64,000 nucleotides of DNA, taken from Lysobacterales bacterium (GTDB lineage Bacteria; Pseudomonadota; Gammaproteobacteria; Xanthomonadales; SZUA-36). This document shows, one piece after another, positions 26,762 to 36,705 of the stretch. The stretch is from positions 1 to 64,000 of the forward strand of contig JABAAB010000061.1 of assembly GCA_014238945.1 (NCBI GenBank). Reading direction: 5' to 3'. Numbering within the stretch: the stretch's first letter is position 1; each line of letters starts with the position of its first letter. Below the pieces are notes generated by a model. That model worked only from the letters and a program-made list of their open reading frames with translations. It made no database searches and was not told the DNA's origin. The translations under genes and the position numbers were made by a program.

Positions 26762-27940
26762 ATGTGTATCATCACAGCAGAAGAAACCGAGGCCGATCGG
26801 CTTCATTGGTTGAAGGTCACGAAAACCAATATATTTGCACGGCATACGAGACCGGGGTACCAGGCGATTGCCTACAGCCTGTCCATCGCCTCAAAGTCGG
26901 CAGCAGCGATGATATTGCCCTTGCCGGTGGTTGCTGATTCCGGTGAGGACGCCGTGCAATTTATTGACCTGGGCGCCTACCCCGGTTTTTTTGATAATTT
27001 ACAACAGGCCTGCGAGCCCGAATACGATCTGGAAATGTTTGACCTGGACGAAACCCTGGAAATGGGCAGAGCCGAGGCCGCCGCATTACTGATGGTGCAT
27101 GAAGTCGGTGATTATGAGGCCTCTTATGTGCCGACCATGCGCGATTTCATCCGTCTTGACCCACGCTTTCGTCTGCCTGATGAAGTCTGGCAGAAAATGC
27201 CGGAATACTCCGATTACGGCTTTGCTGTTTTCCAGTTGAAACTTTCCCTGATGCAGGATGAACAGGAAGTCGAAAACACGCTACACCCCATGGCATTCGA
27301 GTTCCCGACACGTGACCCAACACGATTGTTCTATCCTGCCGTGCATGTTCATGATGGAGACTTTCACAAAGACGCGGGGTTTTATCATCGTTTCTATTGT
27401 CAGCGGGAAAACGCCCGCTCGGAATTCAAGTTCCAGCAGGACCTGTTCAACGGTCGCCCACCATTGCCTGCCCGGGAAAAGAACGAAGGTGACGTAGGTT
27501 TTGATGGTTATCATTGGTATTTTCGATCCATTGATATAGCAAGAGACGTGTTTCGCTGGGAACTCAGTGCAGGTCTTGTCGATCCGGACAAGAGACTGCA
27601 TGCCATGACTTTGGAGGGTGAATTCCCCAACCGGGACCTGTGGCTGGGTGAAGTGTGTGAAGACACGCCGAAGAAAACTGAAAATGCTTCAATCGAAACC
27701 GAACGTGCAAGCAAAGATACGGAGGGGCCTGATTACCCCGTGAAGCAGGAAGAACATTTCAGTCTTCCATTCGGTTTGTTTTTAGTCGTATCAGCGCTCG
27801 GCATTTGCTTGCTGATATTTGAATCCACGCGAACCATTGCGTGGGTACTGTTGATCAGTATTTGGATCTATTTCCTGATCGGTGTTGCGAGTGTCGTAAT
27901 ACGTGGAATGCGTGAACGCGGCCGGGGTCCATTTTCCTGA
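26762..27940 (+). CDS. Membrane-anchored MCII protein of unknown function
   Basis: 392 residues, no signal peptide, cysteine at position 2 (MCIITAEE), and a conserved-looking AMILPLPV block near 55. A long soluble region is followed by an acidic/Lys linker (about 300-325) and two C-terminal transmembrane helices (about 335-350 and 360-375), so the main domain faces the cytoplasm if the N-terminus stays inside. I recognise the MCII...AMILP pattern from other uncharacterised proteins but know no function. Single gene, divergent from the PH-domain pair. Confidence 0.75.
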   Translation: MCIITAEETEADRLHWLKVTKTNIFARHTRPGYQAIAYSLSIASKSAAAMILPLPVVADSGEDAVQFIDLGAYPGFFDNLQQACEPEYDLEMFDLDETLEMGRAEAAALLMVHEVGDYEASYVPTMRDFIRLDPRFRLPDEVWQKMPEYSDYGFAVFQLKLSLMQDEQEVENTLHPMAFEFPTRDPTRLFYPAVHVHDGDFHKDAGFYHRFYCQRENARSEFKFQQDLFNGRPPLPAREKNEGDVGFDGYHWYFRSIDIARDVFRWELSAGLVDPDKRLHAMTLEGEFPNRDLWLGEVCEDTPKKTENASIETERASKDTEGPDYPVKQEEHFSLPFGLFLVVSALGICLLIFESTRTIAWVLLISIWIYFLIGVASVVIRGMRERGRGPFS

Positions 27941-28143
27941 CCCCTCTTTTCGCAGCTGAGGCAATTAGAAAAACAAGCAAGATACGAAAAAACCGCCCAC
28001 CATCCGATCAATCCGAAAACCATAACCCTGTGGTACTTATTGCCTGCAACCCGATTTAAATCGGTTGTGCAAAAGACGCCAGAACAAGGCGGTGACCTGG
28101 GAAAAACGGCCGTAGCCAGCAGCACGGCGCAAATGTATTGCTG

Positions 28144-31014
28144 TCAGTCTACCACTACGGGTCTGCCCTGCCGGTCCAGTTCCACCGGTTCGCCATAGCC
28201 AAAGTCCTTCAGCAGTTCCCGCTGGGTGGCGCCGTCACCCACGACGATCCAGACCATTTCCTCCTCAACGAGGTATTGCCCGATCACGCGCTGAAAGTCC
28301 GCCGTGGTCATGGCTGCCAGCATGTCCTGTTCTCGCTCGACAATATCGTGTGGCAGGTTTTGACGGGCGATGCGGTTGAGCAGGTCACCCTTGGCCCCCA
28401 TGGTTTCAAATGCACGCGAATTGCGCTTGATGATCTGGTTTTTGGTCACGGACGCGTCCGCATCGGTGAAGGTAGAGCCATAGTTGCTTATCTGTTCGCG
28501 GATCAGCTTCAATGACTCCAGCGTGACATTGGCCCGCACGCTGCTTATCGCCGCCCATGGTGAAACATCGTTTATATAGCTGGCAAGCCCCGAATATGCG
28601 CCGTAGGTATAACCCTTTTCAATACGCAGCAATTGCATCAAGCGGGCACTGGAACCACCACCCAGGCGTTCGTTGGCATAGTCGAGACGGGCAAAGTCGT
28701 CATCGTCTGACATCAGCACACGTTTACCGACACGGATGACAGATTGCTTGGAACCGGGGACGTCGATAAAGTAAACCGTCTGTCCTTTGGGTGCGTCATT
28801 CATTGGGTACTCGGGCATTTGTAAGGCCTCGCCGTGCCATTTTTCCGCCAGTCCTGCAAACGCTGCAACGACCCTGTCACCATTCACTGCCCCCACGACC
28901 TGAAGTTTTGCGCCCACCGGGGTCAGATTGTCGGCGTGCCAGGTCTTCAGATCGTCCAGGGACATCGCGGCAACGGACCCGCGTGTGCCTTGCGTAGGTA
29001 TGCCATAAGGATGGTTGGTGCCGTAAAGAATACTCCTGTAGGCCCGGGAAGAGAGTGCATTGGGGTTGCCCTCCGAGCTGATAATGGCCGCTTCCGTCTC
29101 ACGCCGCAGACGCTCAAATTCTGCCTCGTCCCAGCGAGGCTCGAGCAGTATTTCTTCTGCCAGCGCAATGGTGGCTTCGAGGTTACGCTCCAGCGTGGTC
29201 GCTGACAGTGTCAGTGCCTCCCTGCCGGCAGAAACACTGATGCTTGCACCCAGCAAACCGATGGCTTCTTCCAGTTCTGCCGCCGTGCGAGCGGCCGTGC
29301 CCTGCATGGAAAGTGCCGCCAGCAGCGATGCAGCCCCTGCCCGGTCGGCCGGGTCCAGCCACTGACCACCCGGCAGAACCAGTCTGAAGGTCACCAGAGG
29401 AACTTCGCTGTCTTCAATACCGATGACCTCGATACCATTGGCCAGTGTATGGCTCCAGATTTCAGGTACCCGCAGTACCGGTGGCGCACTCAGGGCGGGT
29501 TCGGAGCGATCGTATTTGGACGCAGTTTTCTGGTAATCCGCCTCTTCTCCCTGGCTGACTTCGGCCTCGGCGCCGGCCACTACCTGCTCTTCAACCACAT
29601 CAGCGAGTTGCGCACCGCTGATGGCAAGTTCGGGTGTGTCTTTCGGTACAAAGCTGGTTTGCACAAACGGTTTGCCACGTACGTATTGATTATAAACACG
29701 CATGACGTCCTCGCTCGTGACCGCCTGCATCAGTCCGATTTCCTTGCTGGCAAAACCCGGGTCACCCGCGTATTCGTTATAGGTCGCAAGTTGGAATGCC
29801 TTGTTCAGCACACCGGAAAGATTCTGGTAAAAGCCGGTCTCAAGCTCCGCCTTGATGCGGGTCAGTTCGGTTTTTGGGAAACCGTTTTCTTCGAAACGTG
29901 CCAGTCCCTCGGTGATGGCCGCCTCGACCTCATCCAGAGAAGTACCCTCAAGCGCCCGTACCCGAAGGGTGAATTCACCGGCCAGTTCATCAGATGAATT
30001 GGACGCTCTCACCGAAGGTGCCAATTTCTTCTCTTCAACCAGTACCTGGTACAGCGGTGCACGCTTGGTACCGGCCAGCACCCGGCCCAGCACATCCAGC
30101 GGGTAACTGTCCGGGTGATATTGCTCGACCGTCGGGAAGACCATGCGCAATTCCGGCAGCTTGGCGAAGTTGTCCGGGTACCAGAGCTTTTTGGTCTCCT
30201 CCAAAGTGACAGGCATCGGCCCGGTTTGTACCACGTCAGGCCCGCGACGCATTTCACCAAACCATTGTTCAATCTGGGCCTTGATCTGTTCCGGCTCAAA
30301 ATCACCCGCCACCACCAGGGTGGCATTATTGGCACCGTACCAGCGTTCATAGAATTCCTTGACGTCTTCGAGGGTGGCATTTTGCAGGTCTTCCAGTGAA
30401 CCGATCACGCTCCATGAATAGGGGTGGCCTTCAGGGTAAAGATTTTTGCGAATTACATAGCTGGTATGACCGTAGGGCGCATTATCCACACGTTGGCGTT
30501 TTTCATTTTTGACTACCTGTTTTTCACGTTCCAGTGCCTCATCGGTAACCGTATTGATCATGTAACCCATGCGGTCGGAATCGATCCAGAAAATCTTTTC
30601 CAGTGCATCCGTTGGAACCAGTTCATAGTAAACCGTGCCGTCTGTCCAGGTACCGCCATTACGGCTGCCACCCAGTTCCGCTATGTACTTGCGGTTGGCG
30701 CCACGCGGCACGTTTTCAGAATCATTAAACGACATGTGCTCAAAAAAGTGTGCAAAACCGGTCCGACCGGTCTCTTCACGGCCTGAGCCCACGTGAAATA
30801 TCGAAGCGACTGCCACCACCGGATCCGAATGATCCGTATGCAAAATAACCTCGAGCCCGTTTTCCAACGTGTATTTTTCAAATTCAATCGCGAATTCGGG
30901 CTCCGCCTCACTGACAGGTTCAGCCGGTGCGACCGGTGTATCTGGCGCAGGACCACAAGCGATAAACAGGACCGGAAAAATGACACTCAACAGGATCCGG
31001 AACGTGTATTGCAT
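28144..31014 (-). CDS. M16 family zinc peptidase, lipoprotein
   Basis: 956 residues. A lipobox (LFIAC, Cys20) predicts an envelope lipoprotein. The N-terminal half has the inverted zinc motif HFFEH (His89, Glu92, His93) and a downstream glutamate in EREKQVVKNE. The C-terminal M16 half (from about 500) lacks HxxEH, as usual in pitrilysin/insulinase-like two-part chains where it serves structure. These enzymes degrade peptides. The ATG at 31014 is preceded by GGAG; the frame has another ATG four codons upstream. It is monocistronic. Confidence 0.93.
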   Translation of the reverse strand: MQYTFRILLSVIFPVLFIACGPAPDTPVAPAEPVSEAEPEFAIEFEKYTLENGLEVILHTDHSDPVVAVASIFHVGSGREETGRTGFAHFFEHMSFNDSENVPRGANRKYIAELGGSRNGGTWTDGTVYYELVPTDALEKIFWIDSDRMGYMINTVTDEALEREKQVVKNEKRQRVDNAPYGHTSYVIRKNLYPEGHPYSWSVIGSLEDLQNATLEDVKEFYERWYGANNATLVVAGDFEPEQIKAQIEQWFGEMRRGPDVVQTGPMPVTLEETKKLWYPDNFAKLPELRMVFPTVEQYHPDSYPLDVLGRVLAGTKRAPLYQVLVEEKKLAPSVRASNSSDELAGEFTLRVRALEGTSLDEVEAAITEGLARFEENGFPKTELTRIKAELETGFYQNLSGVLNKAFQLATYNEYAGDPGFASKEIGLMQAVTSEDVMRVYNQYVRGKPFVQTSFVPKDTPELAISGAQLADVVEEQVVAGAEAEVSQGEEADYQKTASKYDRSEPALSAPPVLRVPEIWSHTLANGIEVIGIEDSEVPLVTFRLVLPGGQWLDPADRAGAASLLAALSMQGTAARTAAELEEAIGLLGASISVSAGREALTLSATTLERNLEATIALAEEILLEPRWDEAEFERLRRETEAAIISSEGNPNALSSRAYRSILYGTNHPYGIPTQGTRGSVAAMSLDDLKTWHADNLTPVGAKLQVVGAVNGDRVVAAFAGLAEKWHGEALQMPEYPMNDAPKGQTVYFIDVPGSKQSVIRVGKRVLMSDDDDFARLDYANERLGGGSSARLMQLLRIEKGYTYGAYSGLASYINDVSPWAAISSVRANVTLESLKLIREQISNYGSTFTDADASVTKNQIIKRNSRAFETMGAKGDLLNRIARQNLPHDIVEREQDMLAAMTTADFQRVIGQYLVEEEMVWIVVGDGATQRELLKDFGYGEPVELDRQGRPVVVD

Positions 31015-31148
31015 GAGTTTCTCCACGATGGCAGGCAGAAAAGCCTAACAGAAATGCAGGCAAGGGAAGAACAAAATCCCTTACGACAGGTTATACTCTG
31101 CCGATTCGAACCTGTAGACACCGAATATACCAACTCCGGAGACCGATT

Positions 31149-32135
31149 TTGATACATATTGTGGGTATGGGCTTTGCTTATCCTGATGAAAAGATAAGCA
31201 ACCAATTTCTCGAAGATCTGGGGACCGGGGCCTCGGCAACCTGGATATCCGATAAAATCGGTATCGAAACACGTCGCTCATCGCTGCCGCTGGAATACAT
31301 CGCAGAAACCAGGAACAGCGACCCGCGTGCCGCCGTCGACGCCTGTACAGACACCCCCACCAGTCTCGGTGTGCGTGCTGCTTTAATGGCCTGCGAACAG
31401 GCCGGGATCGACCCGGATCAACTGGGAATGGTTGTGGCGAACTGCTGTACGCCAGCACAAACCACACCCAGTGAAGCCCAGCGTATCGGCAAGGAACTGG
31501 GGATCAAGCGAGCCAGGGTCTTTGACGTTTTTTCGGCCTGCCCCGCTTTCGCCCTGCATGTCGATTTTGTTAATAACCACAAGGAAGAAGCCCTGCCCGA
31601 TTATATCCTGTGTATCTCGACCGCAACCCTGACCCAGAAAGTGGACTACAACAACCGCACCGATGGCTCGATCTGGGGTGACGGGGCAGCGGCTTACATT
31701 CTTTCACCCAGAAAGGAAGGCAGGCTGGCCGTGCACGCGACCAGCTTCACCACAGACCCTTCAAGAAGTGACGCGGTCGTTATCGATACCTTTGGCTATT
31801 TTCACCAGGACGGCCGGGCCGTGCGCAATTTCTCTGTAATGCAAACCGTCAAGATGATGCGCACACTGGAAACGACTCATGCCATCGACTGGAACCACGA
31901 CATCTTCATTGGTCACCAGGCCAATTACACCATGTTGCAACAGATTACCGCCAACCGGAAGGTTCCGGAAAGCAACCACTGGCACAATGTAGTTCATGTC
32001 GGAAACCAGGCCGGGGCCGGTGCACCGGCATCTCTTGCCGAACATTGGGATGACATAGAAAAGGGTCAGAAAATTGTTGTGGCGGTGGTCGGTGCTGGTC
32101 TGAGCTGGGGATCCATCCTGCTGGAAGGGAAATAG
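31149..32135 (+). CDS. 3-oxoacyl-ACP synthase III-like protein
   Basis: 328 residues of the FabH-like thiolase fold. The catalytic triad is Cys131 (FSACPAF), His256 (IGHQANY) and Asn286 (VGNQAGAGA). The start is TTG, eight bases after CCGGAGA. An N-terminus of the type MIHIVGMG...FLEDL and LPLEYIAETRNSDPR fit a KAS III subgroup outside the primary fatty-acid FabH, usually linked to secondary acyl chains. No acyl-carrier or other lipid gene is adjacent, so the product is unknown. Confidence 0.88.
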   Translation: MIHIVGMGFAYPDEKISNQFLEDLGTGASATWISDKIGIETRRSSLPLEYIAETRNSDPRAAVDACTDTPTSLGVRAALMACEQAGIDPDQLGMVVANCCTPAQTTPSEAQRIGKELGIKRARVFDVFSACPAFALHVDFVNNHKEEALPDYILCISTATLTQKVDYNNRTDGSIWGDGAAAYILSPRKEGRLAVHATSFTTDPSRSDAVVIDTFGYFHQDGRAVRNFSVMQTVKMMRTLETTHAIDWNHDIFIGHQANYTMLQQITANRKVPESNHWHNVVHVGNQAGAGAPASLAEHWDDIEKGQKIVVAVVGAGLSWGSILLEGK

Positions 32136-32143
32136 CCGCAAGC

Positions 32144-32161
32144 GGAAAACCATGGTTTTCC
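32144..32161. terminator. Short inverted repeat between convergent genes
   Basis: GGAAAACC-AT-GGTTTTCC, a perfect 18-bp palindromic element just after the KAS III-like stop and before the convergent MFS gene. It has the position of a bidirectional terminator but a short loop and no T-run. Confidence 0.4.
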
Positions 32162-32234
32162 CAGCAGACGGACTTCAATGTCCATCATGGCATGGTCTGA
32201 TTTAGCGCAAACCAACCAATGAATGGCCCACCCA

Positions 32235-33524
32235 TCAATTGGGAGCGTTGTGCAGGTCTTCGCGGAGCGACTTTGATGACATATAAAAATGGAAAACCGA
32301 CCACAGACTCACCGCGGGAATGATGTACAGCATCGCATAGCGCAAAGACTCCACTCCATGACTGGGTTCCAGCAGGTCACTCAATATACCCACGGACCAG
32401 GGCCCCGCGCCCAGGCCAATGGTATTGAGGATAAAAAAGAGCACGGCCGAGGACATGGCCCGCATACGCAGACCGACAATCCCATGACTCATGGCAATGG
32501 CGTTGCCCAGGTACACATTTGCCATAACCCCGGGTATGACCAGGCACACCAGTGCAATGAACGTTCCTTCGACCAGGAAGGCAGCGATCATGAATGGTAA
32601 TGCAATCAGCCCGGCGACTGCCGGTAGCCAGACATGCCAGCGTTTGTCCCGTGGTGCCAACCGGTCAGCCAGCAGACCACCACCCAATACTCCCACGGCC
32701 CCACCGGCCCCCAGGATCATGGCAAGCCAGGTGCCCAGCTCACCGGTCGACATCTGGTGTGTGCGGATAAAAAAGGACGCACTCCAGTTGGCGATGCTGT
32801 AGGCCGCAAAGGCATTGAGGCCCGAGGCTATGGCCAGGTGACGAAAAGACTGTCGGCTCCACAATAAGGCCAGTACCTGTCCGACAGGTGTGACCTCGTC
32901 GCTGACCTGCCGGTTGTCTACCAGCCCCCTGATTGGTTCACTGAGCGTGATACGCACAATGACTGCAAGCAGGATCCCGGGTGCTCCCACGACCAAAAAG
33001 GCCACACGCCAGCCGAAAAATTCATTCAACCACCCACCCAGCAGGAAGCCAAACAGTATTCCGACATTGACACCCATCGAGTAGAAACCCAGGGCGCTGG
33101 CCCGGGATCGGGGTGGAAAAATGTCGGAAATAATCGAATGGGATGGCGGACTGCCACCGGCCTCACCAATACCAACCCCGATGCGTGCCAGGAACAATTG
33201 AAGGTAGTTTTGCGCAGCACCTGAGATCGCTGTCATCCCGCTCCAGACAAACAATGACAGGGCCACAACGTTGCGTCTGTTGGAATGGTCTGCCCAGCGT
33301 GCAATGGGAATTCCGGCAGTGACATAGACCACCGCAAAAGCAAAGCCGGTCAGCAGACCCAGTTGGCTGTCCGAGAGCAATAACTCGCCCTTGATCGACT
33401 CCTGCAGGATGGCAAGCAACTGGCGGTCGATAAAATTGAAGCAATACACCACGGTGAGCAAACCCAGGGCGTAATAGCCGCTCTTCTTATCGGCGTAGGG
33501 GTCGGTGGTGACCTCATTGGCCAT
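32235..33524 (-). CDS. MFS transporter, spinster-like
   Basis: 429 residues with twelve predicted membrane helices. FIDRQLLAIL in helix 1, GLLTGFAFAVVYVTAGIPIARWAD and RIGVGIGEAGGSPPSHSIISD are typical of the spinster/hexuronate-like MFS branch. Proton-coupled export or uptake of a small organic anion is likely; the substrate is unknown. The ATG at 33524 starts one base after the aldolase-family stop, so it is the third gene of an operon with that gene and the cysteine-synthase-like gene. Confidence 0.9.
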   Translation of the reverse strand: MANEVTTDPYADKKSGYYALGLLTVVYCFNFIDRQLLAILQESIKGELLLSDSQLGLLTGFAFAVVYVTAGIPIARWADHSNRRNVVALSLFVWSGMTAISGAAQNYLQLFLARIGVGIGEAGGSPPSHSIISDIFPPRSRASALGFYSMGVNVGILFGFLLGGWLNEFFGWRVAFLVVGAPGILLAVIVRITLSEPIRGLVDNRQVSDEVTPVGQVLALLWSRQSFRHLAIASGLNAFAAYSIANWSASFFIRTHQMSTGELGTWLAMILGAGGAVGVLGGGLLADRLAPRDKRWHVWLPAVAGLIALPFMIAAFLVEGTFIALVCLVIPGVMANVYLGNAIAMSHGIVGLRMRAMSSAVLFFILNTIGLGAGPWSVGILSDLLEPSHGVESLRYAMLYIIPAVSLWSVFHFYMSSKSLREDLHNAPN

Positions 33525-33525
33525 T

Positions 33526-34290
33526 TTAGCTGGAGTAGTCCGGTGACTTCTGTTCAACCAAACGTAACAGTGCGGGCCATTCGTATTGTCCGGGAGGAAA
33601 GACCCGGTACTGTGCTGCTGTTTTTTCTACTATCTCAGGATCAATCAGATCATAGGGTTGTCCACTGGCAAGCACCTGCATCTGCACCTTGCAGGCACGC
33701 TCCAGGTAATACATCAACATGAAAGCTTCACCCACCGTTTCCCCGCAGGTCAAAATACCGTGATTTCTGAGGATCAGGGCTTTCTTTTCGCCCAGGTGTT
33801 GCGCAAGCCGTTCGCGTTCGCCGGTGTCTACTGACAGTCCCTCATAATCGTGGTATGCCATCTGCGCGTACAAGGGGATACCATCCTGGATCAGGGGCAA
33901 TAGACCTTCCCGAAGGGCGGATACCGCCAGACCGGCAGACGAATGACTGTGAAAGATGTAATGGATGTCGGTCCGGGTCGTATGGATAGCACTGTGTATG
34001 ACAAATCCGGTGACGTTGATGTCCTCAGCACTCTCTGCGTTGCCCGGGTCAATAACATCACCATCCCCGTCGATGGTCACCAGATTCGATGCCGTGATCT
34101 CATCATGACGCAGACCAAAGCGGTTGATCAGGAAATGTTCAGTACCCGGAATCTTGGCCGTAATGTGGTTCCAGATGATATCGGAAAACCCGAACATGTC
34201 TGCCAGACGGTAACAGGCTGCCAGGTCCAGACGGGTGCGCCATTCGGATTCGTCGTAGCGCACGGAGCGGTTGGTTTCTTGAAGCTTCAT
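33526..34290 (-). CDS. Class II aldolase/adducin family protein
   Basis: 254 residues. Zinc-site histidines fit FHSHSSAGLAV and LRNHGILTCGE. Other family marks are LADMFGFSDIIWNHI and FLINRFGL. Members include fuculose-phosphate aldolase and many decarboxylase or lyase proteins of unknown substrate. It is sandwiched between a cysteine-synthase-like gene and an MFS transporter, which suggests a small catabolic or export unit. Confidence 0.9.
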   Translation of the reverse strand: MKLQETNRSVRYDESEWRTRLDLAACYRLADMFGFSDIIWNHITAKIPGTEHFLINRFGLRHDEITASNLVTIDGDGDVIDPGNAESAEDINVTGFVIHSAIHTTRTDIHYIFHSHSSAGLAVSALREGLLPLIQDGIPLYAQMAYHDYEGLSVDTGERERLAQHLGEKKALILRNHGILTCGETVGEAFMLMYYLERACKVQMQVLASGQPYDLIDPEIVEKTAAQYRVFPPGQYEWPALLRLVEQKSPDYSS

Positions 34291-34303
34291 AGTTTGCTTA
34301 CCA

Positions 34304-35245
34304 TCATTGCGGATACAGATCAGATGCCAGGTATTTTAAACCGGTGTCCACCGCCACCGTGACCACGGTCTTGCCCGTGCCAAGTTCACCAGCCAGTTGC
34401 AGGGCACCGACCACGTTCATGGCACTGGAAGTGCCGGCAAAGATACCTTCCTCCTCCGCCAGTAGGCGGGCCATTTGCCTGGCTTCGGGTTCTTCGATTC
34501 CGCGGGCCTCATCAAAGAGATTTTGATCCAGCAAGGGTGGAACCATGCCGATACCAATCCCTTCAACTTCGTGGCTGCCCGGACTGCCACCCGAAATCAC
34601 CGCGGTGCTGGCGGGCTCAAGGGCAACGATTTTCACATCGGGATTTGCAGATTTCAACTCGGTGGCAACCCCCATGAGCATCCCGGCGGTACCCACGCTG
34701 CCACAGAAGGCATCGATCGGACGATCCAGTTGTTGTAATAATTCTTTACCAATCGCGCGATAACCGGTGATGATGTCCGCGTTGTAGATCTGGTTGGTGT
34801 AATAGCAGTCACCAGCAGCCGCGAGTTCTGCAGCCTTGTCCATCATCCTCGGGATCAGAGCCGGTGTGGTCACACCGCTGTCACTGTGTACGATCAGCAA
34901 CTCCGCGCCGAACGCCTTCATGGTTTGCAGCTTTTCAGTGGCGAAGGCATTTGATGACACCACGTGGAAGCGGTAACCCTTGACTGCACAGATAAAGGCC
35001 AATGATGACCCCGTGCTGCCACCGGTGTACTCCACCACGCTCATGCCGGGTTTCAGGTCACCCCGTTTTTCCGCCTCCTCGATCATGGCCAGCGCCATGC
35101 GGTCCTTGTAGGAACCGGTGGGGTTGGAGTATTCGAGCTTTACCAGGACCTCGGCGTAACCGTTTGGCACCAATTTGTTCAAACGCACCACCGGGGTATT
35201 GCCGATGGCCCCGAGCGCATTTGAATTTATAGCGGTTGCTGACAT
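34304..35245 (-). CDS. PLP-dependent cysteine synthase family protein
   Basis: 313 residues of fold-type II. The PLP lysine is Lys47 in PTGSYKDRM; the phosphate loop is TGGSTGSSLA; the C-terminal PLP pocket reads GTSSAMNV. Sequence is near cysteine synthase and cystathionine beta-synthase, but the substrate loop (EYTGGSTG rather than EPTSGNTG) and lack of other cysteine genes nearby make another beta-replacement or elimination possible. First gene of the three-gene unit; ATG at 35245 chosen over an upstream TTG because AGGA is well placed. Confidence 0.88.
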   Translation of the reverse strand: MSATAINSNALGAIGNTPVVRLNKLVPNGYAEVLVKLEYSNPTGSYKDRMALAMIEEAEKRGDLKPGMSVVEYTGGSTGSSLAFICAVKGYRFHVVSSNAFATEKLQTMKAFGAELLIVHSDSGVTTPALIPRMMDKAAELAAAGDCYYTNQIYNADIITGYRAIGKELLQQLDRPIDAFCGSVGTAGMLMGVATELKSANPDVKIVALEPASTAVISGGSPGSHEVEGIGIGMVPPLLDQNLFDEARGIEEPEARQMARLLAEEEGIFAGTSSAMNVVGALQLAGELGTGKTVVTVAVDTGLKYLASDLYPQ

Positions 35246-35673
35246 GTCAGGCAATCCTGGTTAACAGTTTCAAGCAACTCGAGTATAAGCCAGTAAAAAA
35301 TCCTGATAGAAGTTTTTTCGAGAAAACCATAGCAGTAAAACTATTCAACAGCTAAGGAAGTGTTTCACGCCCTGGGGTGGGTCGGGGTATTTGCCCATCC
35401 AATAATCATGACCCGGTCTTTATTACCGATGAGATTCACAAACGCTGTTTTTAAAAAAATTTAATTCCGCGCGGTTTAGGAACTTGCTAATCTTGAACAG
35501 GCGGCTGGTGGTCTGAATCCGTCAATCGTAGTAACCGGTCCCTTGTTGCGAATAATTCTGGCAATATAACGTTCGAACCATCCGGATTCCGGCTTGTTTC
35601 GAGAAAATCCCCGAAACCAGGGAATCCACAACCGTTGTGCCCACCGGCATTGATGAATCTTCAGGTACCCAGC
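35246..35673. other. Intergenic stretch between divergent genes
   Basis: About 430 bp, AT-rich near 35440-35470 (runs of A and T), between the cysteine-synthase-like operon and the M23 peptidase. It must contain both promoters. I could not find a convincing -35/-10 pair, RNA gene or repeat. Confidence 0.4.
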
Positions 35674-36660
35674 ATGAAATTACTGACGCGAATACTGCTA
35701 ATCTCTTTTGCCACCAGTTTAATGGCCGCCGAGACGAACTTTCTGTCCCGCGGCCAGTTATTCAGCGAGCAGTTTCTTGCCGGTGATACCGGCGGGATCT
35801 GGAACGCCATGACACCGGAGATGCGCGAAGCCCTTGAGAGTGCATCCAAATTCAGTGAATTCAGCATCACGGTGCTTGGTCGGGCAGGCGAACCCGGCCA
35901 GATCCTCAACGAGGAGTTGAATGAACATCAGGGTTACTACATATTCCGGCAGATCCGGAGTTTCGGCAAGGTAGAACAGCCCATCGTATTGCAGTGGTCA
36001 TTTGATCCTGACGGACGGATTGCGGGTTTCTATATCCGACCGTTGCAACGGCCACCTTCCGATCTTTATGAGGAATACCAGACCCGCACGCAACTGCATC
36101 TGCCCTTCATGGGAGCGTGGCACGTTTTCTGGGGTGGACGTAATCGGTCAGACAACTACCACGTTGACTACCCCAACCAGCGTTATGCCTACGATTTGCT
36201 GGTGATCAAGGGTGATGTCAGTCACCGTGGCGACGCCACAAAGCTGGAAAACTATTTTTGCTGGGGTGAACCGATACTGGCCCCCGCAGGTGGCACCGTC
36301 CTGGTTGCCGAGAAAAGTCATCCGGACCAGATTCCGGGTGAAATGGATCCACTCAACCCACCAGGTAACCACGTTATCATTGACCACGGTCATGACGAAT
36401 ACTCATTACTGGCACACATGCAACAGGGCAGCATCCTGGTGAACAGCGGTGATACAGTAACGACCGGGCAGGTCATCGGCAGCTGTGGAAATTCGGGAAA
36501 CACCACTGAACCACACCTGCACTACCATCTCCAAAACGGCAAGATATTCGGTGAAGGTCATGGTCTGCCGGCACCATTTACAGATTACCTGGTCGATGGT
36601 AAAACGGTGAAAAAAGGTGAACCAGTCAAGGGACAAATTATCAGCCCGACCAGGAAATAG
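35674..36660 (+). CDS. M23 family metallopeptidase, exported
   Basis: About 328 residues with a short signal peptide (MKLLTRILLISFATSLMAA). An N-terminal domain of about 110 residues precedes the LytM fold. In the LytM domain NQRYAYDLL keeps the zinc aspartate but has Arg where the first histidine of HxxxD should be, while LLAHMQQGS and EPHLHYHLQ keep the later histidines. Active or not, it probably acts on cell-wall peptide in the periplasm. ATG codons upstream are possible, but only 35674 starts a signal peptide. Confidence 0.85.
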   Translation: MKLLTRILLISFATSLMAAETNFLSRGQLFSEQFLAGDTGGIWNAMTPEMREALESASKFSEFSITVLGRAGEPGQILNEELNEHQGYYIFRQIRSFGKVEQPIVLQWSFDPDGRIAGFYIRPLQRPPSDLYEEYQTRTQLHLPFMGAWHVFWGGRNRSDNYHVDYPNQRYAYDLLVIKGDVSHRGDATKLENYFCWGEPILAPAGGTVLVAEKSHPDQIPGEMDPLNPPGNHVIIDHGHDEYSLLAHMQQGSILVNSGDTVTTGQVIGSCGNSGNTTEPHLHYHLQNGKIFGEGHGLPAPFTDYLVDGKTVKKGEPVKGQIISPTRK

Positions 36661-36705
36661 ACGTGCTTGAGGAATTATCATATTTACCGGGACTGGAGCA
36701 GTTGA

